In this document: positions 1-8,264 of the stretch, in pieces
How positions within the stretch are numbered: position 1 is the first letter of the stretch
How the letters are laid out: the number at the start of each line of letters is the position of its first letter
Assembly (NCBI RefSeq): GCF_900187445.1
Contig: NZ_FYEB01000017.1
Coordinates: 50,146 to 114,145, forward strand
Source: Pseudomonas sp. Irchel s3b2
Lineage (GTDB): Bacteria > Pseudomonadota > Gammaproteobacteria > Pseudomonadales > Pseudomonadaceae
Length of the DNA stretch: 64,000 nt
Reading direction: 5' to 3'
The notes under the pieces: generated by a model
The model's database searches: none
Told to the model about the DNA's origin: nothing
The model's input: only the letters and a program-made list of their open reading frames with translations
Translations under genes and position numbers: made by a program

Positions 1-110
1 AGGGTGGTCAGTCGGGACGTGATCATGGTGTCGTCTCCATTGATTAGAGTCCTTACCCGATATTGATCCTTCCCGAGCTGGATTGGTGCCTGATGAACGA
101 CGAGTGGTCC
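1..110. other. Window edge, no gene recognised
   Basis: No convincing reading frame, RNA gene or repeat was found in these bases. They end directly at the left arm of the nested inverted repeat. They may be an intergenic stretch or the leader of a gene lying to the left of the window. Confidence 0.3.
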
Positions 111-377
111 AGGGGGCGTTCTCAATGAGTTTCCCCGCCGCGTTGTCGCCTTAAAGCGGGCCAGGCAAGGCGCAGGCCGCTAGGAATGGTTGTTCCCTTT
201 CCAAGGCCTGCAACGCAGCTGGCCCGCTTTAAGGCACAACCCGAAGGGCCGGGCCTGCTGTTGTGCAGGGCTGCCTTGCTCGAAGCTTATTTGGAATGAC
301 CAAACCACGCTTCTCGCGCCTTGCCCTGCACAACAGCAGACCCGGCGCGGCGGGGAAACTCATTGAGAACGCCCCCT
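111..377. repeat. Nested inverted-repeat element (three-stem)
   Basis: A perfect 32-bp inverted repeat (111-142 and 346-377) encloses two further long hairpins. The first pairs about 143-164 with 218-239 (CCTTAAAGCGGGCCAG and its complement, one single-base bulge). The second pairs 248-271 with 323-346 with one mismatch. The whole can fold as a three-way junction. The right arm runs into the stop codon (376-378) of the neighbouring broken MFS gene. No target duplication is obvious and there is no room for a transposase, so this is either a non-autonomous mobile element or a large structured intergenic repeat. The family is not recognised. Confidence 0.7.
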
Positions 378-1388
378 AGGCCTGCTGCAACGTTTTGATC
401 CCGCTCACGTGACGCCAGATCAACCGACCTACGGTAATCAGCCAGTTCAGCAGGGCCACCGCCACTACCGTGAGCAACAGTGTCACCATCCCGTGTTCGA
501 CGATGATTCTCCCGGCCAGCAACGGAAAGCCAAACACGCCGACGAAGTAGGACAGGCTGAACAACAGCAAGGACTGCGAGGTGGTGCCGGACGGCGCTTC
601 ATTCGCCGCCAAACCATTGATCACCGAATACGTCAGCCCATAGCCCACCCCGAGCACCATTGCCGCCAGCACATAGCTGAACCCGTCGTCGACGACAAAA
701 CCGAACATCAGGATCGAAACCATCATCAGGCCCGACAACAGGCAGGAGGCACGCAATGGATCGCGTTTGACCACGAACCCGGCAATCAACATTCGGCTGC
801 TGATCGCCGCGCCCATGAAGCCGAAAAAGAACAGTGAATAATCAAGTGAACGGGACGCCGCGTAACTGGTTTGAAAACTCGACAGGCCACCGAATACACA
901 CCCGCCGAGGCCGACCATGATGATCGGGAACACGGCTCTGGAGGACAACACCCGAGCCACTGCGCGCCAGGATATTCGTGCCGCTGACGCTGAAGCCGAG
1001 GGCGTTTTTTTGAGCTGGACATCCAGCCGCCAGAACAGCAAAGCACCGATCAGGCTGGCCAGCGCCGCGAGGTAAAACGCTGCCGTCACCGGATACCCGA
1101 GAGCACTGGCAGCACGGCCCAACAATGGACCGCTGCCGATCCCGGTCATCATGCTGCCCGACAGCAGCGCAAAGTATTTCGCCCGTTGCGCAGGCGTCAC
1201 CAGACTGCCGCAAAGGTGCTGAGCATCGCCGCCGAAATCACGTTGCCGGCATCGTGTTCATTACCGCCGCGAGAGCCGATCAGCAGCGACAGTAAAAAAG
1301 TCGAGCCATAGGACAGCGACAACAAATAGCTGGCGAGGCAGAACAGGCTGAACAACCTGCTTGAGACGGGTGGGGCGGCGGTGGACAT
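376..1388 (-). pseudogene. Broken MFS transporter (internal deletion plus frameshift)
   Basis: Two leftward frames belong to one major facilitator. The first (about 1388-1200) begins MSTAAPPVSS, carries the first membrane helix and the start of the second (AAMLSTFAAV), then reaches a TGA. The second continues in another frame as TPAQRAKYFALLSG and carries helices equivalent to about 5-12 through to 376. A normal member has 12 helices and close to 400 residues; here the rest of helix 2, helix 3 and helix 4 are absent at the junction near 1200. That fits a deletion of roughly 200 bases that was not a multiple of three. The downstream part could in theory start internally but would lack a full transporter fold. 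The substrate is unknown. The deletion size is inferred from topology, not from an alignment. Confidence 0.75.
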
Positions 1389-1476
1389 GAGGCGGTTCCT
1401 TGACCCGATAGAAGCGAATGTCATCTATCTATCACGCAAGGTACCGATGATAGGTCTGTGGTTACCGATTTCAGGG

Positions 1477-2154
1477 TTAGTGGAGGCCGGAGTAATGCTC
1501 TGGGCAGACGCCGATTTCTTCCTTGAACAGCTCCATGAAACCCTTCAGGCGTTCGTGGCGAATCTGTGCCAGACGTTGACCGGTAGTCGTTTGGAAACCG
1601 TCCGCCAGGTGCAGCAGCTTGGTCTGGAAATGATCGAGGCAAAAGCGCTTGTCGTCGTAGTCCCGTTCTTTTGCCTCTGGGTCCAACGGGTCGTACAACG
1701 CACTGCCCATGCGCCCGGCAATGTAGAAGGTACGCGCCACGCCAAGCATGCCAAGGGAGTCCAGGCGGTCGGCGTCCTGGATGATTTTCGCTTCGAGGGT
1801 GGTGGGCGTGATGTTGGTGCTGAAGCTGTGGGCTTCGATGGCGTGGGCGACCGCAGTGATTTTTGCGTCAGGCCAATCCATGGCTATCAGTACAGTCGAA
1901 GCTTTCTGCGCCGCCAGTCGTGATGCCTGTGAGCGCAACGGCGAGTTTTTCTCCACCGCCACGCAATCGTGCAACAGCACGGCTGCCAGCAGCACCGCTA
2001 GATCGCCGCCTTCTTGGGCATGAAGCGTGCGCACGTTGTGCCACACCCGCTGTAAGTGCGACAGATCATGGGCACCATCCTCGCCAGGTTCCAGTGCATG
2101 AGGAAGCAGTTCAGAAGCCAGATTGTGCAGCGGTGCGAAAGCGGCAGTGGTCAT
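1477..2154 (-). CDS. HD-domain phosphohydrolase (YedJ-like)
   Basis: This 225-residue soluble protein has the metal-binding pattern of the HD superfamily: a histidine in HDLSHLQRVW (about residue 29), the HD pair in LLHDCV and a later aspartate in IIQDADRLDSLG. It resembles the YedJ family of predicted metal-dependent phosphohydrolases, whose substrates are poorly defined. The ATG at 2154 (MTTAAFAPL) is preferred because the in-frame extension upstream reads through a REP-type repeat. It points away from the GNAT gene and shares the repeat-bearing intergenic region with it. Confidence 0.8.
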   Translation of the reverse strand: MTTAAFAPLHNLASELLPHALEPGEDGAHDLSHLQRVWHNVRTLHAQEGGDLAVLLAAVLLHDCVAVEKNSPLRSQASRLAAQKASTVLIAMDWPDAKITAVAHAIEAHSFSTNITPTTLEAKIIQDADRLDSLGMLGVARTFYIAGRMGSALYDPLDPEAKERDYDDKRFCLDHFQTKLLHLADGFQTTTGQRLAQIRHERLKGFMELFKEEIGVCPEHYSGLH

Positions 2155-2179
2155 AAAAGTCCTTTTGTGGGAAACGCTT

Positions 2180-2313
2180 CTGTGGCGAGGGAGCTTGCTC
2201 CCGCTGGGCTGCGCAGCAGTCCCAATCCCGGATGGCACGATATTTCAGTTAGATCAGCATCGCCAGCTTTGCGACTGCTTTGCAGCCGACCGGGAGCAAG
2301 CTCCCTCGCCACA
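2180..2313. repeat. Paired REP-type repeat, GCGAGGGAGCTTGCTCCCG type
   Basis: The left copy (2180-2203) and the inverted right copy (2291-2313) each contain a small internal palindrome around AGCTTGCT. They can pair with each other across about 90 bases. The same core recurs as a pair at 20002-20110. Confidence 0.8.
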
Positions 2314-2384
2314 TTGCTTTCAAATGTGACGAGCGCCGCGCGCGGACTTAGTATGGCGTTTTCAACTTTTGACAAGGCACGTCC

Positions 2385-2867
2385 ATGACGATCGAAATCC
2401 GCCCGGCAACCCCCAGCGATGCTCCGCAAATCCTCGCGTTCATCACTGAACTGGCCGACTTCGAACGTGCCCGTCACGAAGTCATCGCCAGCGTCGCTGA
2501 CATCGAGCGTAGCCTGTTCAGCGAAGGCGCCACCGCCCATGGCCTGATCTGCCTGCGCGACGGCTCGCCGATCGGCTTTGCGGTGTTCTTCTTCAGCTAT
2601 TCCACCTGGTTGGGTAGCAACTGCCTGTACCTCGAAGACCTCTACATCACTCCCGAACAACGGGGTGGCGGCGCTGGTAAAACCTTGCTGCGCCACCTGG
2701 CGAAAATCGCCTGCGCCAATGACTGCGGCCGTTTCGAATGGAGCGTGCTGGACTGGAACAAACCGGCGATCGAATTCTACAAATCCCTCGGTGCACAACC
2801 GCAGGAAGAGTGGGTACGGTATCGGATGGATGGGGCGGTGTTGAGGGATTTTGCCGCGGGCAATTGA
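2385..2867 (+). CDS. GNAT family N-acetyltransferase
   Basis: A complete GNAT fold of 160 residues. The acetyl-CoA loop is seen as EQRGGGAGKTLL (about residues 95-106), followed by the WSVLDWNKPAIEFYKSLGA segment typical of the spermidine/diamine acetyltransferase-like branch. It probably moves an acetyl group from acetyl-CoA to a small amine or amino acid; the substrate cannot be read from the sequence. It stands alone, with a REP pair before it and a long hairpin after it. Confidence 0.85.
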   Translation: MTIEIRPATPSDAPQILAFITELADFERARHEVIASVADIERSLFSEGATAHGLICLRDGSPIGFAVFFFSYSTWLGSNCLYLEDLYITPEQRGGGAGKTLLRHLAKIACANDCGRFEWSVLDWNKPAIEFYKSLGAQPQEEWVRYRMDGAVLRDFAAGN

Positions 2868-2873
2868 CCCCCT

Positions 2874-2975
2874 AAAAGATCGCAGCCCTCGGCAGCTTCT
2901 ACACGGGATTGTGTTCGACCGCGCTATTGCGTCGTACATCGAATCTGTAGGGACTGCCGAGGGCTGCGATCTTTT
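2874..2975. repeat. Long inverted repeat, GATCGCAGCCCTCGGCAG type
   Basis: Arms 2874-2895 and 2954-2975 are perfect 22-base complements, the right arm ending in a T run. It follows the GNAT stop codon by a few bases and can act as a terminator for it. A related core (GATCGCAGCCTCGC) forms the long hairpin at 16614-16719. Confidence 0.75.
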
Positions 2976-2988
2976 TTGTGCCTACTCC

Positions 2989-3017
2989 CAATATATGGGA
3001 TTGATATTTATATATTG
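2989..3017. promoter_or_regulatory. AT-rich inverted repeat upstream of the dgo operon
   Basis: CAATATAT (2989-2996) and ATATATTG (3010-3017) are exact complements separated by 13 bases, 66 bases before the dgoK start. They lie in a conspicuously AT-rich stretch of an otherwise GC-rich locus. Position and symmetry suit a promoter with an operator for the IclR-type regulator at the operon's end. The link is inferred. Confidence 0.4.
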
Positions 3018-3083
3018 AGATTTGCCTTCATCCAGGTTTATAGTCCAGCTCACTCACTGCCAAAAAACAAAACAGGTGAAGCG

Positions 3084-4076
3084 ATGCTGGCGCAATTGAT
3101 CGCGCTCGATTGGGGGACGACCTCATTACGTGCTTACAAACTCGGTTTCGGTGGCCAGGTGCAGGAACAGCGCTCGCTGTCATCCGGGATCATGCAGCTG
3201 CCCAAGACGCCGCGAATCATCGCCGGCCAGGCATGCGCCGACGGCTTTGAACTGGCCTTCGATGAGGCCTGTGGTGACTGGCTCGATGCGCAGCCCGATT
3301 TGCCGGTGATTGCGTGTGGCATGGTCGGCAGTGCTCAGGGCTGGTGCGAAGTGGCCTACTGCGACACGCCGGCGAACGTCGCCAATCTCGGAACTTCCCT
3401 ACAAACCGTTCGCAGTCTTCGCGGTGTCGATGTGCACATCGTGCCGGGGGTGATTCAGCGTTCGCGCTTGCCGAACGTGATGCGCGGCGAGGAAACCCAA
3501 GTTCTCGGCGTGTTGCAGAAACTGCCGAGCGGGGCGGGCAACGATCTGTTGATCGGCCTGCCGGGCAGCCATTCGAAATGGGTGGAAGTGGCCGACGGCT
3601 GCATCGTGCATTTCGATACTTTCATGACCGGCGAAGTCTTCGCCGTGCTCAGCGAACACAGCATTCTCGGGCGGACTCAGCAACGCGGCGCGTCTTTCGA
3701 TGGCGAAGCGTTCGATCGTGGCGTGCGAGTGGCTCTGTCGGCGGACGGCGAGATCGGGCCGCTGTCGACATTGTTCAGTGCCCGCAGTCTGGGGCTGACC
3801 GGCGAACTAAGCGCCAGCGCGCAACCGGACTATCTGTCCGGCCTGTTGATCGGCCATGAACTGTCGGCCCTGGCCAACGTTCAGCGGCGCCGACGCAACA
3901 GCGTGCATCTGCCTTCGATCATCCTCATCGGCAATGCGCAACTCTGCGCCCGCTACAGCCGGGCGCTCGACGCCTGCGGTTTTGCCCGGGTGACCATGGC
4001 CGAGCAGGCCACCGAACGCGGGTTGTGGCAGTTGGCGGTCGCCGCCGGGCTGATCACGACACCCTCATCACGTTAA
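3084..4076 (+). CDS. dgoK: 2-dehydro-3-deoxygalactonokinase
   Basis: The enzyme phosphorylates 2-keto-3-deoxygalactonate to the 6-phosphate with ATP, the second step of D-galactonate catabolism. The 330-residue protein opens with the kinase phosphate-binding motif IALDWGTTSLRAY and contains the family segments ACGMVGSAQGW, MRGEETQ and GLPGSHSKWV. The ATG at 3084 is chosen because AGGTGAA lies a few bases upstream; the frame upstream of it encodes an unrelated AT-rich leader. It is the first gene of the operon with dgoA, dgoD and the transporter. Confidence 0.92.
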   Translation: MLAQLIALDWGTTSLRAYKLGFGGQVQEQRSLSSGIMQLPKTPRIIAGQACADGFELAFDEACGDWLDAQPDLPVIACGMVGSAQGWCEVAYCDTPANVANLGTSLQTVRSLRGVDVHIVPGVIQRSRLPNVMRGEETQVLGVLQKLPSGAGNDLLIGLPGSHSKWVEVADGCIVHFDTFMTGEVFAVLSEHSILGRTQQRGASFDGEAFDRGVRVALSADGEIGPLSTLFSARSLGLTGELSASAQPDYLSGLLIGHELSALANVQRRRRNSVHLPSIILIGNAQLCARYSRALDACGFARVTMAEQATERGLWQLAVAAGLITTPSSR

Positions 4077-4095
4077 ACCTGACTGGAGGTCTGAC

Positions 4096-4716
4096 ATGCT
4101 CAAGCAAGCTCTGGCACAAAACGGTCTGATCGCGATCCTGCGTGGCCTGCGTCCGCAAGAAGCGGCAGCTGTTGGCGAAGTCCTGTACTCGGCTGGATTT
4201 CGCGTCATCGAAGTGCCGCTTAATTCCCCCGAACCGTACGAAAGTATCCGCATCCTGCGCAGTACCTTACCCGCCGATTGCCTGATCGGTGCGGGCACGG
4301 TGTTGACGCCGGAACAGGTCGAGCAAGTGAAAGCGGCGGGCGGCCAGGTGATCGTCATGCCTCATAGCGATGCCAAGGTGTTGCGTGCGGCGAAGGCAGC
4401 GGGGCTGTTCCTGTCGCCGGGTGTCGCGACCCCGACCGAAGCCTTTGCCGCATTGGCCGAAGGGGCGGATGTGCTGAAGATGTTCCCGGCCGAACAAATG
4501 GGTCCCGCCGTTGTGAAAGCCTGGTTGGCGGTGTTGCCGGCAGGGACGGTGCTGGTGCCGGTGGGCGGGATTACGCCGGACAACATGCAGGTGTTTGTCG
4601 AGGCCGGCGTCAAAGGTTTCGGCCTCGGGTCCGGGTTGTTCAAACCGGGCATGACGGCTGATGAAGTAGCAGTGCGCGCCAAGGCGTATGTCGCTGCCTG
4701 GAATGCTTTGCGTTAA
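4096..4716 (+). CDS. dgoA: 2-dehydro-3-deoxy-6-phosphogalactonate aldolase
   Basis: This class I aldolase of the KDPG/KDPGal family splits 2-keto-3-deoxy-6-phosphogalactonate into pyruvate and glyceraldehyde-3-phosphate. Its 206 residues match the family length. The Schiff-base lysine sits in VLKMFPAEQMGP, and GAGTVLTPEQV and the glycine-rich GGITPDNM phosphate-binding loop are present. A clear GGAGGT precedes the ATG. It follows dgoK by 19 bases, so the two are co-transcribed. Confidence 0.93.
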   Translation: MLKQALAQNGLIAILRGLRPQEAAAVGEVLYSAGFRVIEVPLNSPEPYESIRILRSTLPADCLIGAGTVLTPEQVEQVKAAGGQVIVMPHSDAKVLRAAKAAGLFLSPGVATPTEAFAALAEGADVLKMFPAEQMGPAVVKAWLAVLPAGTVLVPVGGITPDNMQVFVEAGVKGFGLGSGLFKPGMTADEVAVRAKAYVAAWNALR

Positions 4717-4763
4717 GACTTTTTGGCGCTGTGAGCGCTGCATCTTAATAAGAGAGACAAAAG

Positions 4764-5912
4764 ATGAAAATCACCAAACTCACGACCTTCATCGTTCCGC
4801 CGCGCTGGTGCTTCCTCAAAGTCGAAACCGACGAAGGCGTGACCGGTTGGGGTGAGCCCGTGGTCGAAGGCCGCGCGCACACCGTGGCCGCTGCTGTTGA
4901 GGAATTGTCCGACTACCTGATCGGCAAAGACCCACGCAACATCGAAGACATCTGGACCGTGCTCTACCGCGGTGGCTTCTACCGAGGCGGCGCGATCCAC
5001 ATGAGCGCCCTGGCCGGCATTGACCAGGCGTTGTGGGACATCAAGGGCAAGGCTCTGGGTGTGTCGGTCAGCGATCTGTTGGGTGGTCAGGTGCGGGACA
5101 AGATTCGCGTTTATTCGTGGATCGGGGGTGATCGCCCGGCGGACACCGCGCGTGCCGCGAAAGAAGCGGTCAGCCGTGGTTTCACCGCGGTGAAAATGAA
5201 CGGCACCGAAGAGCTGCAATTCCTTGACTCCTTCGAGAAGGTCGACTTGGCGCTGGCCAACGTCGCCGCCGTGCGCGATGCGGTCGGCCCGAATGTCGGC
5301 ATCGGCGTGGACTTCCATGGCCGGGTGCACAAGCCTATGGCCAAGGTGCTGATGAAGGAACTCGACCCATACAAACTGATGTTCATCGAAGAGCCGGTGC
5401 TCAGCGAAAACTACGAAGCGCTGAAAGAACTGGCGCCGCTGACCAGTACACCGATTGCCCTCGGCGAGCGGTTGTTCTCGCGCTGGGATTTCAAACGGGT
5501 GCTCAGCGAAGGCTACGTCGACATCATCCAGCCGGATGCCTCCCACGCGGGCGGCATCACCGAAACCCGCAAGATCGCCAACATGGCCGAAGCCTACGAT
5601 GTGGCGCTGGCGCTGCATTGCCCGTTGGGCCCGATTGCCCTGGCGGCGTGCCTGCAACTGGACGCGGTTTGCTACAACGCGTTCATCCAGGAGCAGAGCC
5701 TGGGCATCCATTACAACGAGAGCAATGACCTGCTCGATTATGTGAAAGATCCGCGGGTATTCGACTACGACAAAGGCTTCGTGAAAATCCCCAACGGCCC
5801 GGGCCTGGGCATCGAGATCAACGAGGAATACGTGATCGAGCGCGCCGCCGTCGGCCACCGCTGGCGCAATCCGATCTGGCGCCATGCCGATGGCAGCTTT
5901 GCCGAGTGGTGA
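4764..5912 (+). CDS. dgoD: D-galactonate dehydratase
   Basis: It removes water from D-galactonate to give 2-keto-3-deoxygalactonate, the first step of the pathway. The 382-residue protein is an enolase-superfamily (mandelate racemase subgroup) enzyme. Metal ligands are seen in GVDFHGR, FIEEPV and ALGERL, and the catalytic histidine region in LALHCPLGPIALAA. The N-terminus MKITKLTTFIVPPRWCFLK matches the start of known DgoD proteins. AAGAGAGACA lies before the ATG. The gene is 47 bases after dgoA. Confidence 0.94.
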   Translation: MKITKLTTFIVPPRWCFLKVETDEGVTGWGEPVVEGRAHTVAAAVEELSDYLIGKDPRNIEDIWTVLYRGGFYRGGAIHMSALAGIDQALWDIKGKALGVSVSDLLGGQVRDKIRVYSWIGGDRPADTARAAKEAVSRGFTAVKMNGTEELQFLDSFEKVDLALANVAAVRDAVGPNVGIGVDFHGRVHKPMAKVLMKELDPYKLMFIEEPVLSENYEALKELAPLTSTPIALGERLFSRWDFKRVLSEGYVDIIQPDASHAGGITETRKIANMAEAYDVALALHCPLGPIALAACLQLDAVCYNAFIQEQSLGIHYNESNDLLDYVKDPRVFDYDKGFVKIPNGPGLGIEINEEYVIERAAVGHRWRNPIWRHADGSFAEW

Positions 5913-5926
5913 TTTGACACCGTCCT

Positions 5927-6024
5927 TGTAGGAGCGAGGCTTGCCCGCGAAGGTCACGCCTCGGTCTGCCTGATTCTCATCGGCGTTCCCACTGACGCCT
6001 TCGCGGGCAAGCCTCGCTCCTACA
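5927..6024. repeat. Paired REP-type repeat, GAGGCTTGCCCGCGAA type
   Basis: The forward copy is at 5927-5953 and the inverted copy at 5997-6024. The pair sits inside the dgo operon between dgoD and the transporter, where it could stabilise or attenuate the message. Confidence 0.85.
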
Positions 6025-6079
6025 GATTTTGTTGCGTTTCGTCCATTGACCTCAATAAACATAAGAAGAGGCACCCCCC

Positions 6080-7390
6080 ATGCAACCGCAAACCCTTACC
6101 GGGCAGGCGTCGTTGGTGACGCCCAGTCGCAAGCGTTTTTTCATCATGGTCCTGTTGTTCATCACCGTGGTGATCAACTATCTGGACCGCAGCAACCTGT
6201 CGATTGCCGCCCCGGCGCTGACCAGCGATCTGGGTATCGATCCGATCCATGTCGGGCTGATCTTCTCAGCCTTCGGCTGGACCTACGCCGCCATGCAGAT
6301 CCCTGGCGGCTGGCTGGTGGACCGGGTGCCGCCGCGCATCCTCTATAGCGTCGCATTGCTGCTGTGGTCGGTGGCCACGGTGATGCTCGGCTTCGCCGCC
6401 AGTTTCATCGCGCTGTTCGTGCTGCGCATGGCCGTCGGTGCCCTGGAAGCGCCGGCGTATCCGATCAACAGCCGCGTGGTGACGACCTGGTTCCCCGAGC
6501 GCGAACGCGCCACGGCCATCGGTTTCTACACCTCCGGGCAGTTCGTCGGCCTGGCGTTTCTCACGCCGGTACTCGCTTGGTTGCAGCACCAATATGGCTG
6601 GCACATGGTGTTTGTCAGCACCGGCGCGGTGGGCATTATCTGGGCGGTGATCTGGTATGCGGTTTATCGTGAACCGCGGGACTTCAAGGGTGCCAATGAC
6701 GCTGAAATCGAGCTGATCCGCGAAGGCGGCGGGCTGGTGGATATCCAGGCTGAAACCGCGAAGGCCAAGGCGAAATTCAGCTGGGTCGACCTTGGGATTG
6801 TCCTGAGCAAACGCAAGTTGTGGGGCATTTACCTCGGTCAGTTCTGCCTCAATTCGACGTTGTGGTTTTTTCTGACGTGGTTCCCGACCTACCTGGTGAA
6901 ATATCGCGGCATGGACTTCATCAAGTCTGGCTTGCTGGCGTCGCTACCGTTTCTAGCAGCCTTCGTCGGCGTGCTGTGTTCGGGGTTCTTCTCGGACTTT
7001 TTGATCCGTCGCGGCTACACGGTGGGTTTCGCCCGCAAGTTGCCGATCATTGGCGGCCTGCTGATTTCCACCTCGATCATCGGCGCCAACTTCGTCGAGT
7101 CGACGCCGCTGGTGATTGCGTTCCTCGCGTTGGCCTTTTTCGGCAATGGCCTGGCTTCGATCACTTGGTCGCTGGTGTCGACCCTGGCCCCGGCGCGCTT
7201 GCTTGGACTGACCGGTGGGGTGTTCAATTTCATCGGCAACCTGGCGGCGATTACCACGCCCATCGTCATCGGTTTCCTCGCCTCCGGTGATTCGTTTGCC
7301 CCGGCGATTACCTATATCTCGGTTCTGGCGTTGATGGGGGCGCTTTCCTACGTGTTGCTGGTGGGCAAGGTCGAGCGTATCAAGTTGTAG
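6080..7390 (+). CDS. dgoT: D-galactonate:H+ symporter, MFS family
   Basis: A 436-residue integral membrane protein of the anion:cation symporter (hexuronate/galactonate) branch of the major facilitators. The signature VVINYLDRSNLSIAAPAL follows the first cytoplasmic residues, and the loop GGWLVDRVPPR lies between helices 2 and 3. Twelve hydrophobic segments can be traced, with the central cytoplasmic loop at about residues 205-250. Position after dgoKAD makes D-galactonate the likely substrate. A related sugar acid cannot be excluded. Confidence 0.85.
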   Translation: MQPQTLTGQASLVTPSRKRFFIMVLLFITVVINYLDRSNLSIAAPALTSDLGIDPIHVGLIFSAFGWTYAAMQIPGGWLVDRVPPRILYSVALLLWSVATVMLGFAASFIALFVLRMAVGALEAPAYPINSRVVTTWFPERERATAIGFYTSGQFVGLAFLTPVLAWLQHQYGWHMVFVSTGAVGIIWAVIWYAVYREPRDFKGANDAEIELIREGGGLVDIQAETAKAKAKFSWVDLGIVLSKRKLWGIYLGQFCLNSTLWFFLTWFPTYLVKYRGMDFIKSGLLASLPFLAAFVGVLCSGFFSDFLIRRGYTVGFARKLPIIGGLLISTSIIGANFVESTPLVIAFLALAFFGNGLASITWSLVSTLAPARLLGLTGGVFNFIGNLAAITTPIVIGFLASGDSFAPAITYISVLALMGALSYVLLVGKVERIKL

Positions 7391-7450
7391 TCGCAGCCTT
7401 CGGGCGACCATAATGCCGCCCGTTCACTCGCTCAACGGTAAAGGCTGGAT

Positions 7451-8254
7451 ATGCAGGAAGACGCCCCAAAAATCGCCAAGGACGCCGCGCCGACTGGCAC
7501 CCAGACACTGCTTCGTGGTTTGGGTGTGGTTCAGGCCGTGGCCAGTGGCGCCCGCGATCTCAAGGAAATCGCCCGGCTGATCGGCACGACGCGCAGCACC
7601 ACTCATCGTCTGGCCAGTTGCCTGGTGGACGAGCGTTATCTGCGGGTGGTGCCGCAAGTCGGTTATCTGCTGGGGCCGAAACTGATCGAGCTGGGTTTCC
7701 AGGCACGTGAAGAGCTGCCGCTGGTGACACTGGCGGGGCCGTATCTGGATGAGTTGTCGGCGTTGACCGGTGACACCATTCACTTGGCGATTCGTGAGGG
7801 CGACGAGGTGTTGTACCTGCTCAAGAATCCGGGGCGCAACGGTCCGGAAATGCGCTCGCGAGTCGGCCATCGCATGCCATTGGCGCGTACCGGTATCGGT
7901 AAGGCGTTGATGCTCGATGACACGCAGGAAGAATGGCAACGGCTGTACGAAATCAGCTTGCCGGTGGGTGGGAAAAATCAGTTCTGGCCGCAACACCCGG
8001 AGCAATCCTGGGAGCAGTTTCAGCAGCGCATGATTGAGTACGTGGCCGGCGGTTATGCCTTCGATCTGGAAGACAACGAACCGTCGATCCGCTGTGTGGC
8101 GGCGCCGATTCGTGACGCCAGCAAGCGCATCGTCGCCGGTATCAGCATCGCCAGCACCGTGCCGTACATGCCGCTGGAAAAAATGGCCGAGCTGATTCCC
8201 CTGATCAAAGGGGTCACAGCTCGGCTTTCTGCTGAACTCGGCGCGAAAGTCTGA
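7451..8254 (+). CDS. IclR-family transcriptional regulator of the dgo operon
   Basis: This 267-residue protein has an N-terminal winged helix-turn-helix (about residues 20-75; IARLIGTTRSTTHRLASCLVDE) and a C-terminal IclR effector domain (GHRMPLARTGIGKAL, then CVAAPIRDASKRIVAGISIAS). It lies 60 bases after the transporter on the same strand and most likely senses galactonate or a pathway intermediate. The E. coli galactonate regulator DgoR belongs to the GntR family, so this is a different solution to the same task. Its last two codons and stop fall in a 20-base palindrome shared with the convergent dehydrogenase gene. Confidence 0.85.
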   Translation: MQEDAPKIAKDAAPTGTQTLLRGLGVVQAVASGARDLKEIARLIGTTRSTTHRLASCLVDERYLRVVPQVGYLLGPKLIELGFQAREELPLVTLAGPYLDELSALTGDTIHLAIREGDEVLYLLKNPGRNGPEMRSRVGHRMPLARTGIGKALMLDDTQEEWQRLYEISLPVGGKNQFWPQHPEQSWEQFQQRMIEYVAGGYAFDLEDNEPSIRCVAAPIRDASKRIVAGISIASTVPYMPLEKMAELIPLIKGVTARLSAELGAKV

Positions 8255-8264
8255 TCAGACTTTC
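8245..8264. terminator. Perfect 20-bp palindrome over two stop codons
   Basis: GAAAGTCTGATCAGACTTTC reads the same on both strands. It carries the stop of the IclR gene (8252-8254) and the stop of the convergent dehydrogenase gene (8255-8257), which abut with no spacer. A bidirectional terminator is possible, but no T run follows on either strand. Confidence 0.4.

Noticed and set aside
2151..2939. Leftward frame covering the GNAT gene
   Set aside because: It reads through two repeat elements and has no recognisable fold, whereas the rightward frame is a clear acetyltransferase.
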